DNA of 14,629 nucleotides from Candidatus Brocadiia bacterium (GTDB lineage Bacteria > Planctomycetota > PUPC01 > DSUN01): contig JADHXT010000041.1 of NCBI GenBank assembly GCA_016782825.1, positions 1 through 14,629 on the forward strand, written 5' to 3'. Numbering within the stretch: the stretch's first letter is position 1; each line of letters begins with the position of its first letter. This document shows, one piece after another, positions 1 through 6,902 of the stretch. Both the position numbers and the translations under genes were made by a program. Under the pieces are notes generated by a model. The model was not told where the DNA came from. It saw only the letters and a list, made by a program, of their open reading frames with translations, and did not search any database.

Positions 1-1168
1 CGAAGCGCTGGGTGCCGCCCTTGAGTGTCTCGCGCTCGGCCTGCTTCTCGGCGGTCTGTTCGTCGAGCGTGACGAGGGCGGCGGCCACCTGCTGGGCCGT
101 GCCGACGGGCTCGGCAAGGCTTTTCTCAGCGGCGGGGCCGGCCTCGAAGATGGCGCGGCCGAAGTTCAGGTGGGCCGCTTCGATGGCCGTCTGGGCTGCC
201 GCCACGGCTTCGTCGGCGGTGGCCTTCGCGGCTTCGGCAGCCTGGACGGCTTCGGTGAGTGTGGCCTTGCGTTCGGCCCAGGCATCCTTGGCGGCGCGGA
301 TTTCGGCGGTCTTGGCGTCGGCGGCCTTCTGTGCCTCGGCCTGCTGCTGGCGGGCCTGGTCGAGCTGCTGCTGGCCCGCGTCGCGTTCGGCCTCGTGCTT
401 GTCGATGTCGGCCTGGATCTCGTCGGGCGAGCGGGTGGGCTTGGGCGGCGGCGCCGGCTGGCCTTCGGCCGGGGCGGGCGCGGCTTGGGCCTGCTGGGCT
501 TTGCTGAGCTCGTTCTGCAGGCGGTCGATTTCTTTTTCGGCGGCGCTCACGCGGCGGCCGAGGTCGGTGACGGTGGCGCTGGCGGTGGTGAGGGCATCGG
601 CGACGGGGCGGTATTCGGCTTCGCGCTCGCCGATGATGCCGGTGTGCTCCTTCTGCTCGGAGCCGAGGGCGTCGCGCGCGGTCTTGAACGCGGCCAACTT
701 CTCGTCGAGGTCGGCCTGTGCCTGCGCGAGGGCCTGTCGGGCGGCCACCACGCCTTCGGCGGCGGGGATCTGTGTCTCGGCACCGGCGGTTTCGGCGGCG
801 GCGCCCAGGGCCTGGAGTGCGACGTCGAGTTCCTTGCGGCGGTCGGCCTTGTCCTTCTCCAGGGTGCGGACGGTCATGGCCAGCGAGGCGGTGCGGCGGG
901 CGGCGCGGAAGTCGTCGGGGATGCGCGTGAGGAAGGCCTTGACCTGAGTGGCGAGGGACGGCCCGGTGGCTGGGGTCACGATGGGGGTGCCGGCGGCCGG
1001 TGTGGGAGTCTCCCGGTCAGGAGCGTCGGCCGGGGGGGCCTGGGGCTCGGGCGCGTCGGTGGTTGCGGGGGCTTCGTCGGCCGGGGCCTCGTCGATGGCC
1101 TCGGGTTCTTGTTCGCTCGTCTCGGCGGCGGTTTCGGAGGCGTCCTTCGGCTGTTTCTTTTCGTCCAT
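1..1168 (-). CDS. Coiled-coil Ala/Glu/Gln-rich protein, C-terminus beyond window
   Basis: An open minus-strand frame of 389 codons runs from ATG at 1168 to the window edge without a stop. The start follows AGGGAG about 8 nt upstream and opens MDEKKQPKDASE. Residues 1-75 are acidic and Pro/Ala-rich, so probably disordered. From about residue 105 the sequence becomes charged and Ala/Gln/Glu/Lys-rich with heptad-like spacing, as in a long coiled coil. A Pro-rich linker near residues 230-247 separates it from a second coiled-coil stretch rich in QQQ and EAQKAAD-type segments. No signal peptide or membrane segment is visible. The family is not recognised; low-complexity coiled coils attract false matches to SMC or TolA-like proteins. 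The plus-strand frames over it are GC-driven shadows. A structural or scaffolding role is only a guess. Confidence 0.72.
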   Translation of the reverse strand, partial: MDEKKQPKDASETAAETSEQEPEAIDEAPADEAPATTDAPEPQAPPADAPDRETPTPAAGTPIVTPATGPSLATQVKAFLTRIPDDFRAARRTASLAMTVRTLEKDKADRRKELDVALQALGAAAETAGAETQIPAAEGVVAARQALAQAQADLDEKLAAFKTARDALGSEQKEHTGIIGEREAEYRPVADALTTASATVTDLGRRVSAAEKEIDRLQNELSKAQQAQAAPAPAEGQPAPPPKPTRSPDEIQADIDKHEAERDAGQQQLDQARQQQAEAQKAADAKTAEIRAAKDAWAERKATLTEAVQAAEAAKATADEAVAAAQTAIEAAHLNFGRAIFEAGPAAEKSLAEPVGTAQQVAAALVTLDEQTAEKQAERETLKGGTQRF

Positions 1169-1244
1169 GATTCCAGCTCCCTGCGTGGTGATCGCGGGTG
1201 AGGCCCGCGCCGTGCGGTGGCCGGCGCGGCAAGGCCATGTATGG

Positions 1245-1274
1245 ACTATAGCACATGGCAGCGAGGCACTGCAA
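1245..1274 (-). promoter_or_regulatory. Putative sigma70-like promoter for the coiled-coil gene
   Basis: On the minus strand, TTGCAG (1274-1269) is followed after 18 nt by TATAGT (1250-1245). The -10 matches the consensus at five of six positions and the -35 at three. The predicted start would leave a leader of roughly 70 nt before the ATG at 1168. This is hexamer matching only. Confidence 0.3.
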
Positions 1275-1349
1275 GGCCGGCGACTGGCGCGCGCTCGCGC
1301 GTCACGGCGCGCGGGCTGCCGTTGATGGCGACGACGTTCACATAGGACT

Positions 1350-1369
1350 CCACCGCGGACACGCGGTGG
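1350..1369 (-). terminator. Hairpin after the nuclease-like gene
   Basis: CCACCGCG (1350-1357) and CGCGGTGG (1362-1369) form a perfect 8-bp stem with a 4-nt loop. It starts 16 nt beyond the stop codon of the 1386-2450 gene, as expected for a terminator, but there is no T-tract on either strand, so intrinsic termination is uncertain. Confidence 0.4.
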
Positions 1370-1385
1370 TGCCCACACCGTCAAT

Positions 1386-2450
1386 CTAGTCATCCTCGAC
1401 AGAATCGAAGAGGTCTGGTGGACGTGGTGGGCCAAGGATCAAGTCTTCGCAGGAGAAGCGCATCAACGCTTTCAGCATCCGCTCCTGCATGTCGTGATCA
1501 GCCAGGGTAATGTGCCAACCGACGGCTGGCTCAAATTGGATCGCATCGGGAACCACGGGCTCCACGGCAGTCCTAACGGCCGTCATGAACACCCTGCAGA
1601 GCTTTTTCATGTGTCTTGTGGCATCGCGGTTTTCCCAGTGCTCGAACATGCCAAACATGGCGTCATTGAGCATTCGCTCTGGCCGCAAGAGCACATTTGA
1701 AGGTGGAATTGCGCGTCCTGTCGCGCAGACCACGCCCCCCAGGAAGCGCTCGTAGAGCTGTCGTTGGCAGAGCTTTCTTTCCGCTGGGGACTGCTCGTTG
1801 TCTGGATCGTATGGGATGAAGTAGAGCGGTCGAGGGCACGTATCCCTCTCGACAGTGAGGAACGTTGATGTTTGGTTCGGCAGGTTGAAGAAAGAGCGAG
1901 CTTCCTCGTCCGCGACAACCGAAATGGCCCTTGCGGAGGCGCGCAGGCCCATGATGCATGCGGTCCCCGGGGACAGCTTGGCGGTTGCCAACTCGCCGTC
2001 GAGTTGAGCCAGAGTCGGCAGGAAAACGTCTCGTTGGTCCTCGGGCATGACGTATGCAACAACCGAACGCGAGACGGCAGCATCGGAGAGGGCGAGTACT
2101 TCGGAGCAGCGTGGCCCACCAACGACGAGCAGGCTTCTTGCCTGTTCTGCCGTTGACGATCCAGGGCCGAACGACGAAGCTTTGCACTCCGTTACTGCGA
2201 ACCGCCCGCGCTCGTCGGCCACGATGACGTCCGGTCTGACAGACGCTTTGAGGTCAACGCGTTTCTCTTGGGCACGGAGTTGTAGATCGGGTGGCGGGGC
2301 CAACGGTGGGGCGATGGCCCGGACTCGGAAGCCTCGGCTGTAGAGCAGGGGCTTGATCTCTGCCGCGGAAGGCAGGGGCTGTGTCATCCACAGTACCGCA
2401 TTGAGCTGAAACAGCGGATCGCGGATTAGATCATCAGCTTCGCACGTCAT
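1386..2450 (-). CDS. Putative PD-(D/E)XK-type nuclease, second gene of a two-gene cassette
   Basis: The protein has 354 aa, with ATG at 2450 preceded by AAGGA about 8 nt upstream, inside the end of the previous gene. Around residues 72-90 there is RPDVIV, then 12 residues later TECK. D74, E88 and K90 fit the D...(D/E)XK catalytic pattern of restriction-endonuclease-like folds, where E and K sit on one strand and a hydrophobic strand carries the preceding Asp. A Gln follows at 103 (EQAR), where many family members carry a helix Gln. The rest (residues 110-354) matches nothing I recognise. The gene overlaps its upstream partner by 17 nt, so the two are almost certainly co-translated. GC is lower than in nearby housekeeping genes, which suggests acquisition. 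The nuclease call is inferred from the motif alone; a non-catalytic or RNA-acting member is possible. Confidence 0.6.
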   Translation of the reverse strand: MTCEADDLIRDPLFQLNAVLWMTQPLPSAAEIKPLLYSRGFRVRAIAPPLAPPPDLQLRAQEKRVDLKASVRPDVIVADERGRFAVTECKASSFGPGSSTAEQARSLLVVGGPRCSEVLALSDAAVSRSVVAYVMPEDQRDVFLPTLAQLDGELATAKLSPGTACIMGLRASARAISVVADEEARSFFNLPNQTSTFLTVERDTCPRPLYFIPYDPDNEQSPAERKLCQRQLYERFLGGVVCATGRAIPPSNVLLRPERMLNDAMFGMFEHWENRDATRHMKKLCRVFMTAVRTAVEPVVPDAIQFEPAVGWHITLADHDMQERMLKALMRFSCEDLILGPPRPPDLFDSVEDD

Positions 2451-3693
2451 AGGGGATGTCCTTCGCGGATTCCTGGACTATGTCCTCGTAGGGGCGCTCA
2501 CCGATGTAGGCCTCGCAGCCAGGGTCGACGTACCGTTGTATGTTGGTGACCAATCGGTGTACGGTATTCCCGCATGTTTCTTTCGGGACAATCGCCGTAC
2601 ATCCTTTGGCCGTGATCTCCAGGAACAGTGGTCGCCAGAGATGGCGATCTACGCCATAGACGTGCACTTTCGTGGGACCGAGGCGGATGGGGTTGCCCCA
2701 CAGCCGAAAGCGATTACCTTGAGCAGTGAAGGTGGAGCCGACCCAGCGGTCGAAAACCTCCTGGCTGAGCCCCGGTTCCTGGAAGCGAATTGAAACGGGG
2801 GCGCCCACAATCCGGTGGAACTGACCGGGTAGACCCATGGCCTCGGTGACGGAGTACCACGTGCTTTCCTCGGTTGACTCGAGGAGCTGCTGATAGATAC
2901 GGACCACAAACAGTAAGTGAGCCCGATGGTCGCGGAAGCTCTCGCTTCGGTTGGTAACCCGTCCATTGTCGTAGAAATCATGGCCACCCCGTCCAACAGG
3001 CGACGGAAAACGCATCTGGCTGATAGCATGGAAAGGCGCGTAGAGATCGCGAAGTTCGCTCAGCCGCTCGTCAATAATGCCCACCCGGTCCACCACGCCG
3101 AGGCGCGTCTCTCTTCGCTCACGAATCTCCGCTACCTTCTCGTCGACGGACTCAACGGGCTCATCACCATCATCCGGCCGGTCCGAGGAATCTGGCATCA
3201 GGTCAATGTCGTACAGCCTCTCGTGCGTGAAGACAAGCTTTGTGAAGCGATGGCCCTCGCTCAGCCTGACCATCAGGCGCCACAGCACGCTAAAGGTCTG
3301 GCCACTCAGCCAGACGTGGTCCAGCTCAGGGCTCTGCCTGATGACGCGATTGACCCAAGGGCACACGTCCTTCGCATCCAGCGTGCTGTAGAGCGCCAGA
3401 ATGCGCGAACTGAGTCGCTCCATGAAGCCGATCTCCGTGCCATCTGCACCCCGCAATAGGAGCAACCCATCTTCCCTTGGACGGGCGTCCACCCCCCTGC
3501 GCGCGAAGACATCGCACAGGGCGTCATCCGGGCAATCCCTTCGACCGTCAAGCAACTCGATAAGATGGCTCTTGACCAAGCCTTTCTTGAGCTTGTGCCC
3601 GCCTAGTTCCTCGATTCGATCCGCAGAGTAGCCATCGAAGAATCTGACCATCTCGTCGCGGCCATGTATGTGTTCAAGGACTGGCACATCCAT
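2434..3693 (-). CDS. Unrecognised 419-aa protein, first gene of the nuclease-like cassette
   Basis: I do not recognise this family. The frame is open from a GTG at 3726, but ATG at 3693 is preferred because GGTGAG lies 4-5 nt upstream; this gives 419 aa starting MDVPVLEHIHGRDEM. The N-terminal 60 residues contain a basic helical stretch (GHKLKKGLVKSHLIELL) that could bind nucleic acid. Around residues 170-190 there is an acidic linker (DSSDRPDDGDEP), followed by a charged helical segment. The C-terminal third is mixed alpha/beta with a distinctive patch, DRHLWRPLFLEITAKG. No Walker A, SF2 helicase, methyltransferase or HNH motif is visible, and there is no signal peptide or membrane segment. 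The last 17 nt overlap the start of the nuclease-like gene. It may be a specificity, sensor or partner subunit, but that comes only from gene arrangement. Confidence 0.6.
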   Translation of the reverse strand: MDVPVLEHIHGRDEMVRFFDGYSADRIEELGGHKLKKGLVKSHLIELLDGRRDCPDDALCDVFARRGVDARPREDGLLLLRGADGTEIGFMERLSSRILALYSTLDAKDVCPWVNRVIRQSPELDHVWLSGQTFSVLWRLMVRLSEGHRFTKLVFTHERLYDIDLMPDSSDRPDDGDEPVESVDEKVAEIRERRETRLGVVDRVGIIDERLSELRDLYAPFHAISQMRFPSPVGRGGHDFYDNGRVTNRSESFRDHRAHLLFVVRIYQQLLESTEESTWYSVTEAMGLPGQFHRIVGAPVSIRFQEPGLSQEVFDRWVGSTFTAQGNRFRLWGNPIRLGPTKVHVYGVDRHLWRPLFLEITAKGCTAIVPKETCGNTVHRLVTNIQRYVDPGCEAYIGERPYEDIVQESAKDIPYDVRS

Positions 3694-3746
3694 ATTGCTC
3701 ACCACCCTTCGCTCGTGAGATGGCACACCAGCTTCTGCCTTGGCTT

Positions 3747-3752
3747 AGTATA
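3747..3752 (-). promoter_or_regulatory. Possible -10 element for the two-gene cassette
   Basis: TATACT on the minus strand (five of six to consensus) lies 54 nt upstream of the ATG at 3693. The hexamer 17 nt further upstream (TAGAAC) is a poor -35. The 79-nt gap from the upstream gene leaves room for an independent promoter. Confidence 0.25.
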
Positions 3753-3772
3753 GCGCGCTCTTCCCCGAAGTT

Positions 3773-4489
3773 CTACTTCTTGGGCTCGACCTTCACGCCG
3801 CGGATCACGATGTCGTCGTAGCTGCCTTCGTCGTCGAAGGAGCCCACGCCGATGCGGCCCCAGGCGAAGTGCGGGTCTTCGGCGGCCATGATGGGGGTCT
3901 TCATGTCGTCGAAGTACACTTTGATGGTGCCGGCGGCGGTGTCGCGCTCGAGCTTCACGGCGTGCCAGCCGTCGCCCCACACGAGCCCCTTCGTGCGGGT
4001 GACCTTGCCACCGATGTCCTTGCCGATGTCGGGGATGAGGGTCTTGCGGGGCTTGCCGTTGACGAGGAACACGCTGTGGGCGTTGGCGTCGGCCTTGAGG
4101 GCCATGTGCACGTAGTAGAAGTGGCTGGCGTCCTGGTGGCCGAAGAAGAGGCACAGGTCGCGGTGGCCGTAGTCCTTCGTGAGCGACTGCATTTTGAGGG
4201 TGAGCACGAAGTCGCTCACCACCAGATCCTTGATGAGGGCGTAGTTGTGGGGCGAGCGCACCTTGGGGCGGTAGGAGGAGTCCTTGAACATGGAGAGTGC
4301 TTTGTTGCCGTCCTGGTCGATGATCTTCCAGGCCTTGGGGTCCATGGGCTCCCACTGGGCCAGCGGGTCGTCGCCCTGGAAGTCGGCCTGGAACACGATA
4401 GGCATCTCGGTGTCGCGGGCGGGCGCCGCGCCGGCGCAGGCCAACGTCCCGGTCACCAGCGTCACGCACAGAAACAGCACGAGCTTCAT
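3773..4489 (-). CDS. Secreted LamG/ConA-like protein (3-keto-disaccharide hydrolase domain, DUF1080-like)
   Basis: The protein has 238 aa. I chose the ATG at 4489 over the longer frame from 4573 because it begins a signal peptide (MKLVLFLCVTLVTG, ending near ACAGAAPA) and has GGAG upstream. A Cys at residue 18 lies in the signal region, but TLAC is a poor lipobox. The mature part reads as a beta-sandwich: an opening FQADFQGDDPLAQW, alternating strands such as DFVLTLKMQ, a FYYVHMALK core, GDGWHAVKLERD, then IKVYFDDMKTPIMAAEDPHFAWGRIGVGSFDDEG. That order is typical of the LamG-like/DUF1080 fold, in which the domain binds or processes sugars outside the cytoplasm; these proteins are abundant in Planctomycetota. 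The substrate is unknown and a purely binding role is possible. A promoter-like pair lies just upstream. Confidence 0.72.
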   Translation of the reverse strand: MKLVLFLCVTLVTGTLACAGAAPARDTEMPIVFQADFQGDDPLAQWEPMDPKAWKIIDQDGNKALSMFKDSSYRPKVRSPHNYALIKDLVVSDFVLTLKMQSLTKDYGHRDLCLFFGHQDASHFYYVHMALKADANAHSVFLVNGKPRKTLIPDIGKDIGGKVTRTKGLVWGDGWHAVKLERDTAAGTIKVYFDDMKTPIMAAEDPHFAWGRIGVGSFDDEGSYDDIVIRGVKVEPKK

Positions 4490-4537
4490 GGCTTCCACTC
4501 CGTAAGGGGTTGCGTTGTCGAACACGTCAGGGCGCTG

Positions 4538-4566
4538 ATTGTGACGCGCGGCGGCGGATGTGTCAA
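4538..4566 (-). promoter_or_regulatory. Putative sigma70-like promoter for the secreted LamG-like gene
   Basis: On the minus strand a perfect -35 TTGACA (4566-4561) is followed by exactly 17 nt and CACAAT (4543-4538), which matches the -10 at four of six. The expected start near 4531 gives a leader of about 40 nt to the ATG at 4489. Confidence 0.5.
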
Positions 4567-4649
4567 GCGGCAAGGGGCCACCACCAGGGGCAGGGAAGAC
4601 ACAGAACGCTCTTTCCTGCTAAACCCTGGCCGGCGCCGTGCCGATACTC

Positions 4650-4687
4650 CTGCCGGACAGGCCGTCCTTCCGTTCGGCGGCCGGCAG
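4650..4687. repeat. Interrupted inverted repeat in the divergent intergenic region
   Basis: CTGCCGG (4650-4656) pairs with CCGGCAG (4681-4687). Inside it GCCG (4661-4664) pairs with CGGC (4675-4678) around a 10-nt loop. It lies 38 nt before the ATG of the HTH-receiver gene, so it could be an operator or leader hairpin. GC-rich DNA forms such pairs by chance. Confidence 0.3.
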
Positions 4688-4725
4688 TTGACGGGACCGA
4701 CCCCCTGTGACGAAAGGAACCGCGA

Positions 4726-5382
4726 ATGGGCAACACCCCTGCCACACACAAGCTCCTGAGCACAGGCGACGTGGCTCGCCTGAGCGGCTTCTCGCCGTCG
4801 GCGGTGCTCCAGTGGATCCACTCGCGCAAGCTCCGCTCCTACTCCTCGCCGGGGGGGCAGCACCGTGTAGAGCCCGGCGATCTGCTGGACTTCCTCCAGG
4901 CGCACGGCATGCGCGTGCCGACCGAGTTGCTCCCGGAATCGACGCGGCGCGTGCTCGTCGTGGAAGACGACCGCGCGGTGCGCGACGTGCTGGCGCGGAT
5001 TCTCAACGTGAGCGGCCTCGCCCTCGACGTGGACACGGCCGACGGCGGCGTGGAGGGCTGTGCAAAGGTGCCCGTCTTCAAGCCCCACCTGGTGGTGCTC
5101 GACCTGGAGATCGCCGGCTTCGACCCCGTGGAGCTGTGCCGCTGGGTGCGCGATTCGGCCGAGCTGGCCGACACGCGGATAATGCTGCTCGCCAGCGACC
5201 CGAACGACGAGACCCTGCGCCTCGCCATGATGGCCGGCGCCGATGAGTGGCTGATCAAACCTGTGCGCGTCATGCCCTTCCTCACCTTGGTCACCCGGCT
5301 GCTGGACATGGATGGCCCGAGCAGCCGCTCCCCCGTGGCCCCGGCCGGCGCGCTCGAGCACGTGGGTGCATTGCAGGGATAG
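4726..5382 (+). CDS. Fusion of excisionase-type helix-turn-helix and receiver domain
   Basis: The protein has 218 aa; ATG at 4726 follows AAGGAA with about 7 nt spacing. Residues 10-62 form a MerR/excisionase-type HTH (STGDVARLSGFSPSAVLQW, then a PGGQHRVEPGDLLDFL wing), a DNA-binding module. Residues 75-190 are a response-regulator receiver: acidic pocket E80/D81/D82, phosphoacceptor D126 in VVLDLEIAGFDP, and conserved K178 in LIKPV. The spacing D126-K178 equals that of CheY (D57-K109). By the same spacing the usual Thr/Ser falls on A156, with a Ser next to it, so the activation switch may be altered. The kinase gene begins 6 nt downstream, so this is probably its partner: a cytoplasmic transcription regulator with the DNA-binding part N-terminal, the reverse of common response regulators. 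Target genes are unknown. Confidence 0.85.
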   Translation: MGNTPATHKLLSTGDVARLSGFSPSAVLQWIHSRKLRSYSSPGGQHRVEPGDLLDFLQAHGMRVPTELLPESTRRVLVVEDDRAVRDVLARILNVSGLALDVDTADGGVEGCAKVPVFKPHLVVLDLEIAGFDPVELCRWVRDSAELADTRIMLLASDPNDETLRLAMMAGADEWLIKPVRVMPFLTLVTRLLDMDGPSSRSPVAPAGALEHVGALQG

Positions 5383-5388
5383 TCCATC

Positions 5389-6900
5389 ATGCCTTCCCGC
5401 GCCACTGCGGAACCACTGCCCTCGTCTGCCGCCTCGGCGGCGCCGGCCCACGGCGTGCCCCGAGAGGTGTTCGAGCAGTACATCGACGAAGCCCTCGAGC
5501 ACCTTCGCGCGGCCGAAGCCGCGCTGCTCGACCTCGAGACGTGCCCCGACGACACCGAGTCGGTGAACACCATTTTCCGCGCCTTCCACGCCATCAAGGG
5601 CACCTCGGGCTTCCTGGGCTTCGACGCCGTGCACGCTCTGGCCCACCGGGCCGAGAACCTGCTCGAGCAGGCACGCAGCGGCAGCATCGAGCTGGCCCAC
5701 GGCTACGCCGACCTCGCCCTCGAGAGCTGCGACGCGCTCCGCGAGATGCTCAGCGGCCTCCAGGGGGGCGGCACGCCGCACGCCGATTCGTGCGGCACGC
5801 GCGGCCTTCTCGGCTGCCTGGCGCGCCCCGAAGCCCCCAGGGCCGACGGCGCGGCGGAGCCCATCCCCGGGTTGCCTCGCCTCGGCGACCTCCTGGTCGC
5901 CACCGGCACCGTACGGCGCGATGCCGTGGAGGAGGCCGCCGGCCACAGGGGCCAAGCACCGTTGGGCCAGACGCTGGTCAGCCGCGGCGCGGCCCCCCTC
6001 ACCGATGTGGCCCTGGCCCTCCGCGCGCAGCGGCAGATCGCCACCGCGCTGGCGTCCGACCGCGGCGGCGAGGGGGCGTCCGTGCGGGTGAGCGCCGAGC
6101 AGCTCGACGCACTGGCCGGGCTTGTGGACGAGCTGGTGGCCACGTGTGACTCCCTGGCTGACGACCCGCGCATCGTGCACCACTCGGCCCCCCGCCTGGC
6201 CGCGGACGTGGGGCGGGCCAGCGGGCTCGTGCGCGACGTGCAAGAGCGCGTCACCGCGCTGCGCCTGGTGCCGCTGCGGCCCCTCTTCGAGCACATGAGC
6301 CAGTTGGCGGCCGGCCTGGCCCGGCGCGCGGGCAAGAACGTGCGGCTCATCCACCGGGGCGACGACATGCAGATCGACCGCTTCCTGGCCGACGCCCTCA
6401 ACGAGCCGACCGTGCACCTGCTGCGCAACGCCGTGGCCCACGGCATCGAATCGGCCGAGGAACGCCGCGCGGCCGGCAAGGCGCCCGTGGGCACCATCCG
6501 CCTGGCCGCGGGCCATGAGGCCGGCGGGCTGGCCATCCAGATCGCCGACGACGGGCGCGGCCTCGACCGCGAAGGCATCGCCGCACGCGGGGCAGCGCGG
6601 GGCTGGGCCGCCGCCAGCGGCCCGCTGTCCGACGACGAGCTGCTCGACCTCATCTGCCGACCCGGCCTCTCCACCGTGGACGTGGTGACCGACCTGTCCG
6701 GCCGGGGCGTGGGGATGGACGTGGTGCGCGCCTGCGTGGCGCGCCTGCACGGCTCGCTCCACGTGGCGTCGGAGCCCGGCCGCGGCACCACCTTCACCCT
6801 CCACGTCCCGCTCGCCACGGCCATCGGCGACACCCCGCTCCTCCGCGTCGGCCACTCCCGCACGTTCCGACAACTGAACAGCGAATGCACAGGGAGCTGA
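5389..6900 (+). CDS. CheA-type histidine kinase lacking the CheW-like domain
   Basis: The protein has 503 aa; ATG at 5389 is 6 nt after the receiver gene. Domain order: an HPt domain (about 25-125) with the phosphoacceptor H67 in FHAIKGTSGFLGF; a linker near 160-225 with two LGDLLVATG / LGQTLVSRG-type repeats like MshEN-related modules; a dimerisation region from about 230; and a CheA ATPase domain with N-box HLLRNAVAHGIES (near 343), G1 DDGRG (near 386), G2 GRGVGMD (near 438) and the closing GRGTTFTLHVPL. Right after it, DTPLLRVGHSRTF resembles the first strand of the CheW-like (P5) domain, but the protein then ends, whereas CheA is usually 600 aa or more. Without P5, coupling to CheW and receptors should be lost. 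It probably phosphorylates the adjacent receiver protein; input is unknown. Confidence 0.85.
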   Translation: MPSRATAEPLPSSAASAAPAHGVPREVFEQYIDEALEHLRAAEAALLDLETCPDDTESVNTIFRAFHAIKGTSGFLGFDAVHALAHRAENLLEQARSGSIELAHGYADLALESCDALREMLSGLQGGGTPHADSCGTRGLLGCLARPEAPRADGAAEPIPGLPRLGDLLVATGTVRRDAVEEAAGHRGQAPLGQTLVSRGAAPLTDVALALRAQRQIATALASDRGGEGASVRVSAEQLDALAGLVDELVATCDSLADDPRIVHHSAPRLAADVGRASGLVRDVQERVTALRLVPLRPLFEHMSQLAAGLARRAGKNVRLIHRGDDMQIDRFLADALNEPTVHLLRNAVAHGIESAEERRAAGKAPVGTIRLAAGHEAGGLAIQIADDGRGLDREGIAARGAARGWAAASGPLSDDELLDLICRPGLSTVDVVTDLSGRGVGMDVVRACVARLHGSLHVASEPGRGTTFTLHVPLATAIGDTPLLRVGHSRTFRQLNSECTGS

Positions 6901-6902
6901 CT

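Noticed and set aside
12..1201. Plus-strand open frames of 311 and 343 codons near the left end
   Set aside because: Opposite to the uninterrupted coiled-coil frame; Ser/Ala- or Gly/Leu-rich repeats are typical of antisense GC shadows.
1275..1320. Alternating GC tract (gcgcgcgctcgcgcg) as possible Z-DNA or regulatory site
   Set aside because: Short GC runs are expected in such a GC-rich genome and nothing ties it to a gene.
1386..3693. Mobile-element ends flanking the two-gene cassette
   Set aside because: I compared the flanks by eye and found no matching direct or inverted repeats, tRNA or integrase, so insertion boundaries are not claimed.
4486..6873. Very long minus-strand open frame of 795 codons opposite the signalling operon
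   Set aside because: It lies antisense to genes with clear HTH, receiver, HPt and ATPase motifs. Its composition (His/Gly/Ala/Arg/Val) is what high third-position GC produces on the opposite strand.
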